Assembly: GCF_003952225.1 (NCBI RefSeq)
Contig: NZ_CP034437.1
Span: 4,540,501-4,604,500 of the forward strand
Reading direction: 5' to 3'
Source: Paenibacillus albus
GTDB taxonomy: Bacteria; Bacillota; Bacilli; Paenibacillales; Paenibacillaceae
DNA length: 64,000 bases
The notes under the pieces were generated by a model that did no database searches, had not been told where the DNA came from, and saw nothing but the letters and a program-made list of their open reading frames with translations. Below are positions 41,825 to 50,823 of this stretch, one piece after another. The first letter of the stretch is position 1, and the number at the start of each line of letters is the position of its first letter. Made by a program: the position numbers and the translations under genes.

Positions 41825-43858
41825 TTAACCAATCGTACGAAAATCAATCCCGGACGGCGGCGGAAACAGCAGCTTCGCCTCTTCGATGCGTTCCTTCGTC
41901 AGCCCCACACCTTGCTGCTCGGCCAATTTCTTCGCGTTATACGCATACCAGAGTTCGATGATCAGCGTTTCTCCTTCTCGGATGACCGCGAATTCCGCTT
42001 CGAACAGCTTCTCCATGAAAGCATCGTGACCAAGCTCATGCGCGGCAGCGCCAACGATGATTTGGATGCGATCACTCTCGTAGAACTGCTGCGGAAGCGA
42101 CTCGTAGACGCTCCAAGCCCGTTCGAACGCTCGATGCTGAATAAGCAGTCCCAAGTATTCCTCGACAAAAGCACGATCCGGGAACGATCCGGATACCGCA
42201 TAAGCTTGCTCATAATAACCCAGTGCCTGCTCATTTTCTCCTTGTTGACGCTTCGCAACCGCTAGATTCCGGTAAGCCCAAGCCGAAGGAGCGAGGCGAA
42301 GTGAAGCCTCCCATGCTTCAATTGCTTCTTCCTCCTGCCCGCGCTCATAGAGCATGACGCCGTAATGCAAATATGCATTCCATGTCGCACCCGCTCCGCC
42401 TTGCGGTCTCCGAATACTGGTGCTTAGCTTGTCCATCCATTCTTCTTGAATCATCCAAGATGACGGAACCTCATCCACTTCATGCAGAGGGAGCCTGCCT
42501 TCCCGAAGCAGCGTCAGCCACGGTTGCTGTTGCGCTCCTAAAGTCTCATCTGCGAACTCAAAGCCTCGCGGAATAGAACGACCACCTTCGCTTGCTCTGC
42601 GAACCCGCTCCAAAGCTCCCCATCCCGATCCGGTATGCAGCAGTTCTTCCGGAGCTCTATCTGCAAGCGCCTGATGCTTCGCATGCGCGACATATACGTC
42701 ATCTTCGCTGAGTACATCACCGATCCGCGACTCTACATATTGGCGAGCTAGCTCCCAATCATCCTGATAAACACGATCCAAGTCGGCATCGCTTAAACCG
42801 CCAATGAGCTGAGTAAAATCCCAGACCGAATCAGCCGGCATTTCAATGCCGTGCAGCTGCGTCGGTGCAAGCCCCGCCTGCACTTCAATATAATGGCCTT
42901 CACCCGGCTTCGCGAGGAAATCGCACCAGCGTCTGCCTCCGATGTGAGCGCCCCAGCAGAACATTTTCCTATAGCGCAGCATGGAGGTCGAACGCTCGAA
43001 GAACATTCGCCCGTCCTCATACGCAACAGCTTCCCACGGTGATCGTTCGCTCACTGGTGTCTGGAAGAAATATTCACTCGCGTAAGGGAACGCCATCGGA
43101 TAGGAAACATCGGCGCCAGGCACCGCAGGAAGATAAGGCATGCGATCAGCGCCATAGCCCTTACCCGGATCGATATAGATGACATCGGCCGTTCCCGAGA
43201 ACACGCGCGACTTCTCTGTTTCTTCGACTGCAATATTCGTCCACCAATACATCGGAACCTCAGCTGCCTGATCGTTCACAATTCGCGCATAGACGCCAAG
43301 CTGCCCCGCTCCGGGCGGCAAATGGAAGTCGATATGCCAGAACAAGCCTTTGCAGCGCTCATACTCATACATCCTCAGAAATTCGTTTCCTTCGTCATCG
43401 CGCAGCTTCGCCGCATGAAGGGGCGAACAGGTCGTGAACGTATGTCCAATCTGCCCGATGTTCCATTCTATTCCGCCCGAGAACCAAGCATTCAGAATCG
43501 CCAGATTCGCTGGCTGGAACACCGGATTCTTATATAACAGCTCTCTGCCTGTCGACTTCTCCTGCAGCGAATAGAGCCTTCCGCCATACTCCGGCAGGAA
43601 TACGGCTCGCAATATGTCGTTCTCCAGCACGATCGTCTTCAGTTCCATCGCATCGCGTTTCCTCGAATATCGGTCCTGAATGCGGTACGGCAAATACCGC
43701 TCCCCTGTGTTCTCGCCCATATGATGCTTCAATTCCGGCGTCAGGCTGCCATTGTCGGTAACCTCGCGATGCTGCTGCTTGCTTCGAAACATCGGCAGCG
43801 GATTCTCTCCTTCGAGTCTTGCACCTTCAATCATTAAACTTGCTGACGTCACTTTCAT
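41825..43858 (-). CDS. DUF5107 domain protein with C-terminal TPR repeats
   Basis: A 677-aa cytosolic protein. The DUF5107 domain (about 60-380) has VLENDILRAVFLPEYGGRLY, VFQPANLAILNAWFSGGIEW and the GLFWHIDFHLPPGAGQLGVY region, an aldose-epimerase/galactose-mutarotase-like sandwich. A helical linker and TPRs at about 490-640 (AYLHYGVMLYERGQEEEAIE and LAVAKRQQGENEQALGYYEQ) follow. The start is the ATG at 43856-43858 after GGAGG; a GTG three codons earlier overlaps the site. It is the last gene of a sugar ABC operon, so it probably acts on the imported carbohydrate; the reaction is unknown. Confidence 0.85.
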   Translation of the reverse strand: MKVTSASLMIEGARLEGENPLPMFRSKQQHREVTDNGSLTPELKHHMGENTGERYLPYRIQDRYSRKRDAMELKTIVLENDILRAVFLPEYGGRLYSLQEKSTGRELLYKNPVFQPANLAILNAWFSGGIEWNIGQIGHTFTTCSPLHAAKLRDDEGNEFLRMYEYERCKGLFWHIDFHLPPGAGQLGVYARIVNDQAAEVPMYWWTNIAVEETEKSRVFSGTADVIYIDPGKGYGADRMPYLPAVPGADVSYPMAFPYASEYFFQTPVSERSPWEAVAYEDGRMFFERSTSMLRYRKMFCWGAHIGGRRWCDFLAKPGEGHYIEVQAGLAPTQLHGIEMPADSVWDFTQLIGGLSDADLDRVYQDDWELARQYVESRIGDVLSEDDVYVAHAKHQALADRAPEELLHTGSGWGALERVRRASEGGRSIPRGFEFADETLGAQQQPWLTLLREGRLPLHEVDEVPSSWMIQEEWMDKLSTSIRRPQGGAGATWNAYLHYGVMLYERGQEEEAIEAWEASLRLAPSAWAYRNLAVAKRQQGENEQALGYYEQAYAVSGSFPDRAFVEEYLGLLIQHRAFERAWSVYESLPQQFYESDRIQIIVGAAAHELGHDAFMEKLFEAEFAVIREGETLIIELWYAYNAKKLAEQQGVGLTKERIEEAKLLFPPPSGIDFRTIG

Positions 43859-43880
43859 GCCGCGCACCTTCCTCCTCTGC

Positions 43881-44723
43881 TTATCCTTTTACAGCTCCGA
43901 CAGTCAACCCCGCAATGATCTGCTTCGATACGAACAAATAGACGATAAAGCTCGGAAGAAAAATAATCATACACGCCGCGAAGATTCCTCCGTAATTGCC
44001 GGTATTCGCATAGCCATAAACGATGGACTGCAGCGATAGCGCAAGCGTTCGCGAATTGGCATCATTAGAGAAGATCAGCGCGAAGAAATATTCGTTCCAC
44101 ACGCCAAGAAAGTTGAAGATCGACAGCGTTACGATGCCCGGCTGAGCAACCGGCAGGATGATGAGAACGAATGCGCGAATCGGACCGCATCCGTCAATGG
44201 CTGCAGACTCCTCGAATTCTTTTGGCACCGACGAGAAGAAGCCTGTTAAGAAAAAGACCGCGAATGGCACATTGGTACAAATATAGACGAGGATGAGCGT
44301 TAAGATAGAACCGGTTAGCTTCAATTCGACGAAGATGGAGAATAACGGGATCGAGATGAGGATGCTCGGAATTGCCAATGCGGACATAAACATCGTGTTC
44401 GCGAGTCCCCGCCCCCTAAAGCTGGCGCGCCCCAATATGTAAGCGGCCGGAGCGGCAACGAGGATGATTCCAATGCAGGCAGTCACCGTGTATATAACGC
44501 TATTCGAAAAGTACCGTCCAATCTCCTGCTCCTTAAATAAGTTTACATAGTTCGAGAAATGAACGCCGCTCTTCAGCAGCGAGTTCGTGAATATATCCCG
44601 CGTTGAGCTGAGCGATGCCAGAATGACCCAGCCGAATAGAATGACCGAGAAAATCAGCCAGGCGTAGAGAGGCACATACGCAGGGAGCAATTGTATTTTT
44701 TTCTTGACTGTACTATTTTGCAT
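43881..44723 (-). CDS. Carbohydrate ABC transporter permease (MalG type)
   Basis: A 280-aa inner-membrane protein with six helices and the EAA loop EFEESAAIDGCGPIRAFVLI that docks to an ATPase (the ATPase is not encoded here; a shared MsmX-type one is usual in Bacillales). The C-terminus is the CUT1-type QIIAGLTVGAVKG. It pairs with the permease encoded 21 bp upstream. Confidence 0.94.
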   Translation of the reverse strand: MQNSTVKKKIQLLPAYVPLYAWLIFSVILFGWVILASLSSTRDIFTNSLLKSGVHFSNYVNLFKEQEIGRYFSNSVIYTVTACIGIILVAAPAAYILGRASFRGRGLANTMFMSALAIPSILISIPLFSIFVELKLTGSILTLILVYICTNVPFAVFFLTGFFSSVPKEFEESAAIDGCGPIRAFVLIILPVAQPGIVTLSIFNFLGVWNEYFFALIFSNDANSRTLALSLQSIVYGYANTGNYGGIFAACMIIFLPSFIVYLFVSKQIIAGLTVGAVKG

Positions 44724-44743
44724 GATTTGGTTGTCCCTCCTTC

Positions 44744-45658
44744 CTAGTATTCCAGCCGGTCTTTCGGGAAGAGCTTATTAATAAGCGCCGAGGCAAGCAG
44801 TGTTGCTAGCGTAATCAATATCCCGACACTAGCGCCAGCGCCTACGTTGAACGATTCATCGCCGAGCATGGAGCTGGCTTTGGACATGCCGAACACCTTC
44901 TGGTACATGTAATAGCCCGGTGTGACGGTATGCGGATCGTCGAGTCCGAAGGTCGCCGACCAGACGAAGAAATTGAAAGCGGTGATGGTCCATAACACAA
45001 GCGTCGTCCGGAAGACATCCCGAAGAAGCGGCAGCGTAATGCGGTAAAATTTGATCCACGGATTCGCCCCTTCTATCGTCGCCACCTCGTAATAATCGGC
45101 AGGAATGCGGTTGATGCCTGCATTCAAGATGAGCATGAAGTAGCCGATCGACCCGAAGCTGAACGCAATGATCATGGCATAGTAGATATGCTCGTTATCC
45201 GTCCACTGGATCTCGGCGAGCGATGTGAGCCCAAGGCGGTTAAATACCGAAGTAAGCAAGCCGAAGCTTGGATTGTAAATATATTGGAGCCATACGACGG
45301 ACATGACGACTGCGGAAACCGTATTCGGCAGAAAAATAAGCGACCGCCAGAACGTCTTTCCCTTAACGCCCGAGGTCAGAATAACCGCGTACAGAAACGC
45401 GAAGAAAAAGATAAGCACTCCGCCGATGAGCCATATACCGAGTACATTTTTGACTGATCCGATGAAATAGCTGCTATTAAACATATCTGCGTAGTTATCG
45501 AAACCGACAAACTTCCACTCCCCCATCTTGCTCGACAAGTTCGGAATTGTGAAGAAGCTCATCGCAAGCGTTCGTGCAGTCGGATATAGGAAGATTACTA
45601 GATAGATCAGGACAGCAGGTCCAAGGAACAACGCAATCATTGATTTGCTTAATCTCAT
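44744..45658 (-). CDS. Carbohydrate ABC transporter permease (MalF type)
   Basis: A 304-aa membrane protein with six helices (first ALFLGPAVLIYLVIFLYPTA) and EAA loop DYYEVATIEGANPWIKFYRI. Member of the CUT1 family that imports oligosaccharides with the binding protein encoded upstream. ATG at 45656-45658 with AAAGGTG. A hairpin at 45710-45737 separates it from the binding-protein gene, probably giving less permease than binding protein. Confidence 0.94.
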   Translation of the reverse strand: MRLSKSMIALFLGPAVLIYLVIFLYPTARTLAMSFFTIPNLSSKMGEWKFVGFDNYADMFNSSYFIGSVKNVLGIWLIGGVLIFFFAFLYAVILTSGVKGKTFWRSLIFLPNTVSAVVMSVVWLQYIYNPSFGLLTSVFNRLGLTSLAEIQWTDNEHIYYAMIIAFSFGSIGYFMLILNAGINRIPADYYEVATIEGANPWIKFYRITLPLLRDVFRTTLVLWTITAFNFFVWSATFGLDDPHTVTPGYYMYQKVFGMSKASSMLGDESFNVGAGASVGILITLATLLASALINKLFPKDRLEY

Positions 45659-45709
45659 GTGAGCACACCTTTCGTAAGGAGTAAGCGCTACTCGCTCGTA
45701 AAATAATCA

Positions 45710-45737
45710 AGCGCGGCGTTCCAAGTCACGCCGCGCT
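45710..45737 (-). terminator. Attenuating hairpin between binding-protein and permease genes
   Basis: AGCGCGGCGT and ACGCCGCGCT form a 10-bp GC-rich stem followed on the minus strand by TGATTATTTT. It is likely a partial terminator. Confidence 0.75.
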
Positions 45738-45756
45738 CTACGTACACTCCTACTCC

Positions 45757-47226
45757 TTATTTGCCGCCGTAGAACTTCTTCGCTTCAGCAGCCATCTTGG
45801 CTACGTATTTCTCTGGCGTAAGCTTGCCGGTCGCAAGCTCCATGAATGCAGGAATGACCGTGCCTGTTGAGAAATCTCCGCCGTTATCGATACCGAAGCC
45901 CCAAGGCATGTTGACTTTGGCGTTGCTAAACGCGACCGCAGCTTCAGCAAGCGGAGCCGGCCATTTGGAATCCGTAGTTGCCGGAATCGCAAGCGCTTGC
46001 TCGGACATGCCATCCTGCGCTTTTTTGCCAACGAGATATTTCACCAGTTCGAATGCCGCGTTAGCGTTCTTGCTGTCTTTATTAATCAACAGTCCTTGTG
46101 CGCCGAACGATAATCCTTGCTGGCCGCCTTTGCCGTTACCGTTCGCGACAGTCGGGAATTGGAAGGAGCCCCACTGAAAGTCAGGTCCAGCCGTCGCCGC
46201 TACTTCGTTCGGGAGCCAAGTACCATTCAGATACATCGCTGTCTTCCCGATTGCGAGATCTTGCTGTCCTGCCGGATATTTGTTGCCTGCGATTTTTTTG
46301 GAGAAGTAGCCTTTTGCCTCCAACGTTTGCATGTCTTTCGCGAATTGAAGCACGATCGGGTCCTTCCACAGCTCGCCAGTTTTGTCTTTAACCAGACTGT
46401 CCGTCCATTCGCTGCCCATCGCACTGCCGAGGTATCCGCCAATGAACAGATCGCGGTAAGCATCGTCGAACGTTACGGGCTCAACGCCAGATTGCTTCAG
46501 AAGCTCGCAATCCGCCATGAACTCCTCCCATGTCTGAGGAACCGCAGTTATGCCTGCTTTGGCAAACAAGGCTTTGTTATAGAAGAAGAGAACCGCGTAA
46601 GGCTGCTGCGGAATCGCATAATAGCCTTCATCCAGACCTGCAGGAACAGATAAGGATTTAACCCAATCCATCAAAGAAGGGATAATCGAATCCTTCACGC
46701 TCTTGCCTTCGCTTCCGATTGCCGGCTGTGCCAGCAGATCATCAAGCTTCAGTACATGATCCTTTAAGTTGCTGAGCGCTTTCTCTGGGTCCTGCTCGAA
46801 GATATCGATCTGCTCGCCGCTCTCCAGCGCCGGTTTAATCAGCTTCGTAATATCGCGGCCATTATACTTGACCTCGACATCAACGGCCGGATTCGCTGCT
46901 TCGAACTCTTTCACCGCTTCGTCGATAACTTTGGCTTGCGGCTCCGCGTTGCTCCACATCGACCAGAAGACTACTTTTCCTTCGAGCTTAGCCGCATTAG
47001 TCGTGTTCGTTGCATTGGTCGCATCTGCAGTCGTGTTTGCGGCTGCGTTCGTGTTCTTATTCGTTGCATCCTCTGTCGACGTATTCGTCGATGCATTCGC
47101 CTTGTTCGTGTTCGTCGCCTTTGCAGCATTCTCGTTATCATTGCCAGACGATCCACACCCCGATAAAGCGGTTACAGCAAGCAAACTTGTGAGCGTCAAT
47201 GCGGCAAGCGATTTTCTTCTTTTCAT
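45757..47226 (-). CDS. Sugar-binding lipoprotein of the ABC transporter
   Basis: A 489-aa extracellular solute-binding protein (family 1). The signal peptide ends with lipobox ALSGC (Cys about 24), followed by a low-complexity linker rich in Asn, Thr and Ala (about residues 28-78). The binding domain starts KLEGKVVFWSMWSNAEPQA. Anchored outside the membrane, it captures an oligosaccharide for the two permeases. ATG at 47224-47226 with AAGGGGG. First gene of the operon, divergent from the YesM-like kinase that likely controls it. Confidence 0.94.
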   Translation of the reverse strand: MKRRKSLAALTLTSLLAVTALSGCGSSGNDNENAAKATNTNKANASTNTSTEDATNKNTNAAANTTADATNATNTTNAAKLEGKVVFWSMWSNAEPQAKVIDEAVKEFEAANPAVDVEVKYNGRDITKLIKPALESGEQIDIFEQDPEKALSNLKDHVLKLDDLLAQPAIGSEGKSVKDSIIPSLMDWVKSLSVPAGLDEGYYAIPQQPYAVLFFYNKALFAKAGITAVPQTWEEFMADCELLKQSGVEPVTFDDAYRDLFIGGYLGSAMGSEWTDSLVKDKTGELWKDPIVLQFAKDMQTLEAKGYFSKKIAGNKYPAGQQDLAIGKTAMYLNGTWLPNEVAATAGPDFQWGSFQFPTVANGNGKGGQQGLSFGAQGLLINKDSKNANAAFELVKYLVGKKAQDGMSEQALAIPATTDSKWPAPLAEAAVAFSNAKVNMPWGFGIDNGGDFSTGTVIPAFMELATGKLTPEKYVAKMAAEAKKFYGGK

Positions 47227-47399
47227 ACGAACGGCCCCCTTGCTTCATTTGGTTTACAAGGTTGAGTATAGGGGCATTCTTCCGGCGCACGTATGGCGGC
47301 AACTAAGATAAAACTGGACTTTTCTCATGCCATGAATCCAGCATATAAGCGATTCGAAGGTCGGATTGTATGTACTCTCGTTATACAAATATGGATAAA

Positions 47400-47413
47400 T
47401 GTTAGCGCTTGCT
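47400..47413. promoter_or_regulatory. Candidate catabolite-responsive element (cre)
   Basis: TGTTAGCGCTTGCT matches the CcpA site TGWAAGCGYTTNCA with two changes, between the divergent sugar ABC operon and the sensor-kinase gene. Confidence 0.4.
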
Positions 47414-47485
47414 TGCAATCTGATTCTCACAGAAAACAATCGTGCTATACTAATTCACATAAACGAGAATGCGCAGGTGCTGCTC

Positions 47486-49327
47486 ATGGAAATCTTGACG
47501 AGAATGCGTATCAGAACGCAGCTTAAGCTCGCTGTCTCCCTAATCGCAATCATCATGCTGTCGATTATCTACTTCTTATACATGCAAACTTCAAACATCG
47601 TCATCAAGAACAACAATCAATATACAGAAGACACGATTCATAAGTTCAAGCTCAACCTGTCGCAAAAGACGGATGAAATTAGCCAGATTATTCTGAGCCT
47701 CGGCTTCGATCCGTTCGTCCAGAAGTTCATGACACAGAACGATCCCAGCCTGCTGTACGAAATGAGCAACGAATTGGACCGCAAAATCATCTCGCTTCAA
47801 GCCGGCAGAAAAGGCTTCCGGGACATCGTCCTAATTGGCACAAGCGGAATGCGATACAGCCTTAATGGCAGCATTGATTATGTCCAGCGGTCGGAAGAGC
47901 AGATCATCGGCAGCAAGAAAATCTTCGTCAGCGGCTTGGAAGCCGTCGATTATAGCAGCCCGACCAAGAACAGCATGCTGTTCGCCCAGAACATCTATTC
48001 GAATGAGCCCGGTAATGGAGCAAGCGGCAAAAGAATTGGCTACATCGCAGTCATCATCGACGTGGATGCCATGTTCTTCGCAAACGATTTGAACGTAAGC
48101 GGCGACGGCGAGCCCGGCGTTGGTTTCTATCTGATCGACCGAAATGGCAGCGTTTTCCCGGAAGCTAATTCTCCTGATATTGCGCGCAGCATCAGCGCAT
48201 TAAGCAGCGCGCACGCCAGCAGCAGCGGCGAGAAACTGACCGATTCTATTGGCGGAGTCAAAGGTGCGATTCAGATCGAGCCGCTGGACAGCATAGGCGC
48301 CTCTGTGCTCAGCTTCGTGCCGCAGGAAGCGCTGCTCGCGGATCTCAGCATCGTGCGCAACCGCAGCATCATCATCGTCATTGCAGCGATTCTTCTGATG
48401 ATGCTCCCCTTCGCCGTCATTGCGAACAATATCGTACAACCGATTCAGCGGCTCGTACGATTTATAAATGCCATTAAATCAGGCAGCATCCAGCACCTGA
48501 AATCGACTATTCATCTGCAAGGCAATGTGGAGATGAGTGTCGTCGCGGAGAATTTGAACGGCATGTTAAGCGAGATCGACAACTTGACGAGTCGGCTCGT
48601 TGAGACAAGCACCAATCTGCTCGAAGCGGAGATCGAGAAGGAGAAAGCGGCCAGCGCTTATCTGCGCAGCCAGATCAATCCGCATTTTCTCTATAACACG
48701 CTGGAATCGATCAAAGGTGCCGCTCACGAGGCGGAGGCGCCGCAAATCGTAGATATGACCAAAGCGCTCGGGAAGCTCTTTCATTACAGCATCAAAGGCT
48801 CCGAGACAGTCACGCTCGCACAAGAGCTGAATGCAGTGAAGTCCTATGTGTACTTACAGGAGATTAGGTTCGAGGATCGCTTCGAGGTTTTCTATGATTT
48901 TACAGAAGAAGCACTGCTAGTACCTGTGCCGAAAATGATTCTGCAGCCCATCGTCGAGAACGCCATCTTCCATGGCTTGGAGCCCAAGATGACGAAAGGG
49001 ACCTTGCACATCAGCGGTGAAATCCTTGACGGGAGCACGCTTATCCTGCGAATCACGGATGATGGCGTCGGCATTGCAGCGGAGCGGCTACGTCTAATTC
49101 AACAGAAACTGCTCGAGAAGCCGTCCTCGCTCAGCCGCGTCGATCAAGCATCCGTCGCCGAAGACGGAATCGGCGTATTCAATGTGAACAATCGGCTTCG
49201 ACTAGCCTACGGCTTCCAACACGGACTGCAAATAACAAGCACGGCCGATCAAGGAACTTGCATCATTCTTACGATGCCATATCAAGCGACTACAGCTATA
49301 CGACCGGGAGGAATGGCGCATGTATAG
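47486..49327 (+). CDS. YesM-type sensor histidine kinase
   Basis: A 613-aa membrane sensor. There is an N-terminal helix (LAVSLIAIIMLSIIYFLYM), an extracellular Cache-like domain (about 45-285), a second helix (SIIIVIAAILLMMLPFAVIA), a HAMP domain, the His_kinase motif SQINPHFLYNTLESIKGAAH (phospho-His in NPHFLYN) and an ATPase domain (MILQPIVENAIFHGLE; DDGVGI). The ATG at 47486 follows CAGGTG; upstream in-frame codons overlap the promoter region. It overlaps the response-regulator gene by eight bases. It probably senses sugar or a binding protein and controls the divergent ABC operon. Confidence 0.94.
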   Translation: MEILTRMRIRTQLKLAVSLIAIIMLSIIYFLYMQTSNIVIKNNNQYTEDTIHKFKLNLSQKTDEISQIILSLGFDPFVQKFMTQNDPSLLYEMSNELDRKIISLQAGRKGFRDIVLIGTSGMRYSLNGSIDYVQRSEEQIIGSKKIFVSGLEAVDYSSPTKNSMLFAQNIYSNEPGNGASGKRIGYIAVIIDVDAMFFANDLNVSGDGEPGVGFYLIDRNGSVFPEANSPDIARSISALSSAHASSSGEKLTDSIGGVKGAIQIEPLDSIGASVLSFVPQEALLADLSIVRNRSIIIVIAAILLMMLPFAVIANNIVQPIQRLVRFINAIKSGSIQHLKSTIHLQGNVEMSVVAENLNGMLSEIDNLTSRLVETSTNLLEAEIEKEKAASAYLRSQINPHFLYNTLESIKGAAHEAEAPQIVDMTKALGKLFHYSIKGSETVTLAQELNAVKSYVYLQEIRFEDRFEVFYDFTEEALLVPVPKMILQPIVENAIFHGLEPKMTKGTLHISGEILDGSTLILRITDDGVGIAAERLRLIQQKLLEKPSSLSRVDQASVAEDGIGVFNVNNRLRLAYGFQHGLQITSTADQGTCIILTMPYQATTAIRPGGMAHV

Positions 49328-50819
49328 AGTGCTTCTAGTAGATGATGAGAAGTTAGTACTGAGGAGTCTTGCGTCAGGCGTGGATTGGGAAGCGTCTGGC
49401 TTCTGCATCGCAGGCAAAGCCACCAACGCTTCTATTGCGATGCAATACGTGCAGGAATTGAAGCCGCATGTGGTGTTTACCGACATCCGCATGCCAGGAC
49501 TATCGGGCCTCGAGCTGATTAAGCAGATTAAAGAGCTTGATCCGGACATACAAGTGATTGTAATTAGCGGTTATGCCGAATTCGCCTATGTGCAGAAATC
49601 CCTCCATTACGGCGTGCTGGGCTACTGTCTCAAGCCCTTCGACGATCATGAGATCGGTAAGCTGCTTGAAACTGCCGCTGCGAATTTGAACGACATCGCG
49701 GAGAAACGAGCAAACAAGCTGCTCGACATGCTTGAAGGCCGAAGCACGACAATGACAGAGAACGCCTTTAATCGCTTGCTGATCGGTGCCGGACTCACTT
49801 CAGATCAATTGCACCTGCTTGTCGTGATTGGCGATGGCCAACTTACTTTCAGCACAGGCACGAGATGGATCGCAATTAACCTCGGGAAATCCCGAACCGT
49901 TTATCTCACTCAGCTGTCATCCGCCGATCAAGAGGCTTTTGCGGCAACGGGGATGGACCGCACTGTTCTGGCTGCGGGCATTCTCGGCGTCGGTGCGGTA
50001 CATATGAAACACAGCCTGGAGGGATTACGCGAGCGTATTGAACAAGGCACCCTGCTCGCATGGAACTTCTTCATCTCAGGTCGGTTCGACATCTACTTCG
50101 AATCACCCGAGAGGCAGCTGCATGATGCAACGGCGGTGAGCTTAATTCGCCGGCTAGAGCAAGCTGCATTCGTTAGATCGCATGAGCAAGTGAGCGAATT
50201 GCTGGATGAGATGCTCGCTTCTCGCGCCAGCCTTACCATTCATCACGCGCTGAAGATTTATAACATCGTTTATTTCCACTTCGCAGGCCGGCTGCCTGAA
50301 GAAGAATACATCTTTAACATGGAGCAGTTATATCATCTGCATGCAAGCTTCAGTCAAATGATCGCGAGTTTGAAAGCATATATGCACGAGAGCCGGAATG
50401 GCACTTCGAATGACTATTCGAACGCCCCTTCTCTCTCCCTGCCCTCGTCAGCAGTCCTCAGCCGTGGCACGGGAAGCACAACAGAGCATGCCAATCTGAA
50501 AGAAATCATTCTTTTTCTAAACGACAATTACCACAATCAAATTTCGATACAGAGCATTTCGAAGAAGTTTTATTTGCACCCTAATTATCTTAGCCAGCTG
50601 TTCAAACGCGAGATCAAAGTAACGTTCACCGAATATTTGACTGGTGTTCGCTTACAGGAAGCGAAGAACTTGCTGCGTACAACGAGCTTGCCGATCGGCG
50701 AAGTAGCGGATCGAATCGGATTCCGAGATTACTTCTACTTCACGCGCCTCTTCAAGAAGAATACGCAGCAAACCCCTAAACAGTACCGGATGACGTATCA
50801 CGGAATCGGCGAGGAGTGA
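49320..50819 (+). CDS. YesN-type response regulator, AraC family
   Basis: A 499-aa regulator. The receiver domain at 1-120 has acidic pocket LVDDEK, phospho-Asp in VVFTDIRMPG and Lys in YCLKPFD. A long linker domain follows. The C-terminal AraC double helix-turn-helix has SIQSISKKFYLHPNYLSQLF and IGEVADRIGFRDYFYFTRLF, then QQTPKQYR. Its start lies inside the end of the kinase gene; the broken binding-protein gene begins five bases after its stop. Confidence 0.95.
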   Translation: MYRVLLVDDEKLVLRSLASGVDWEASGFCIAGKATNASIAMQYVQELKPHVVFTDIRMPGLSGLELIKQIKELDPDIQVIVISGYAEFAYVQKSLHYGVLGYCLKPFDDHEIGKLLETAAANLNDIAEKRANKLLDMLEGRSTTMTENAFNRLLIGAGLTSDQLHLLVVIGDGQLTFSTGTRWIAINLGKSRTVYLTQLSSADQEAFAATGMDRTVLAAGILGVGAVHMKHSLEGLRERIEQGTLLAWNFFISGRFDIYFESPERQLHDATAVSLIRRLEQAAFVRSHEQVSELLDEMLASRASLTIHHALKIYNIVYFHFAGRLPEEEYIFNMEQLYHLHASFSQMIASLKAYMHESRNGTSNDYSNAPSLSLPSSAVLSRGTGSTTEHANLKEIILFLNDNYHNQISIQSISKKFYLHPNYLSQLFKREIKVTFTEYLTGVRLQEAKNLLRTTSLPIGEVADRIGFRDYFYFTRLFKKNTQQTPKQYRMTYHGIGEE

Positions 50820-50823
50820 AGTG

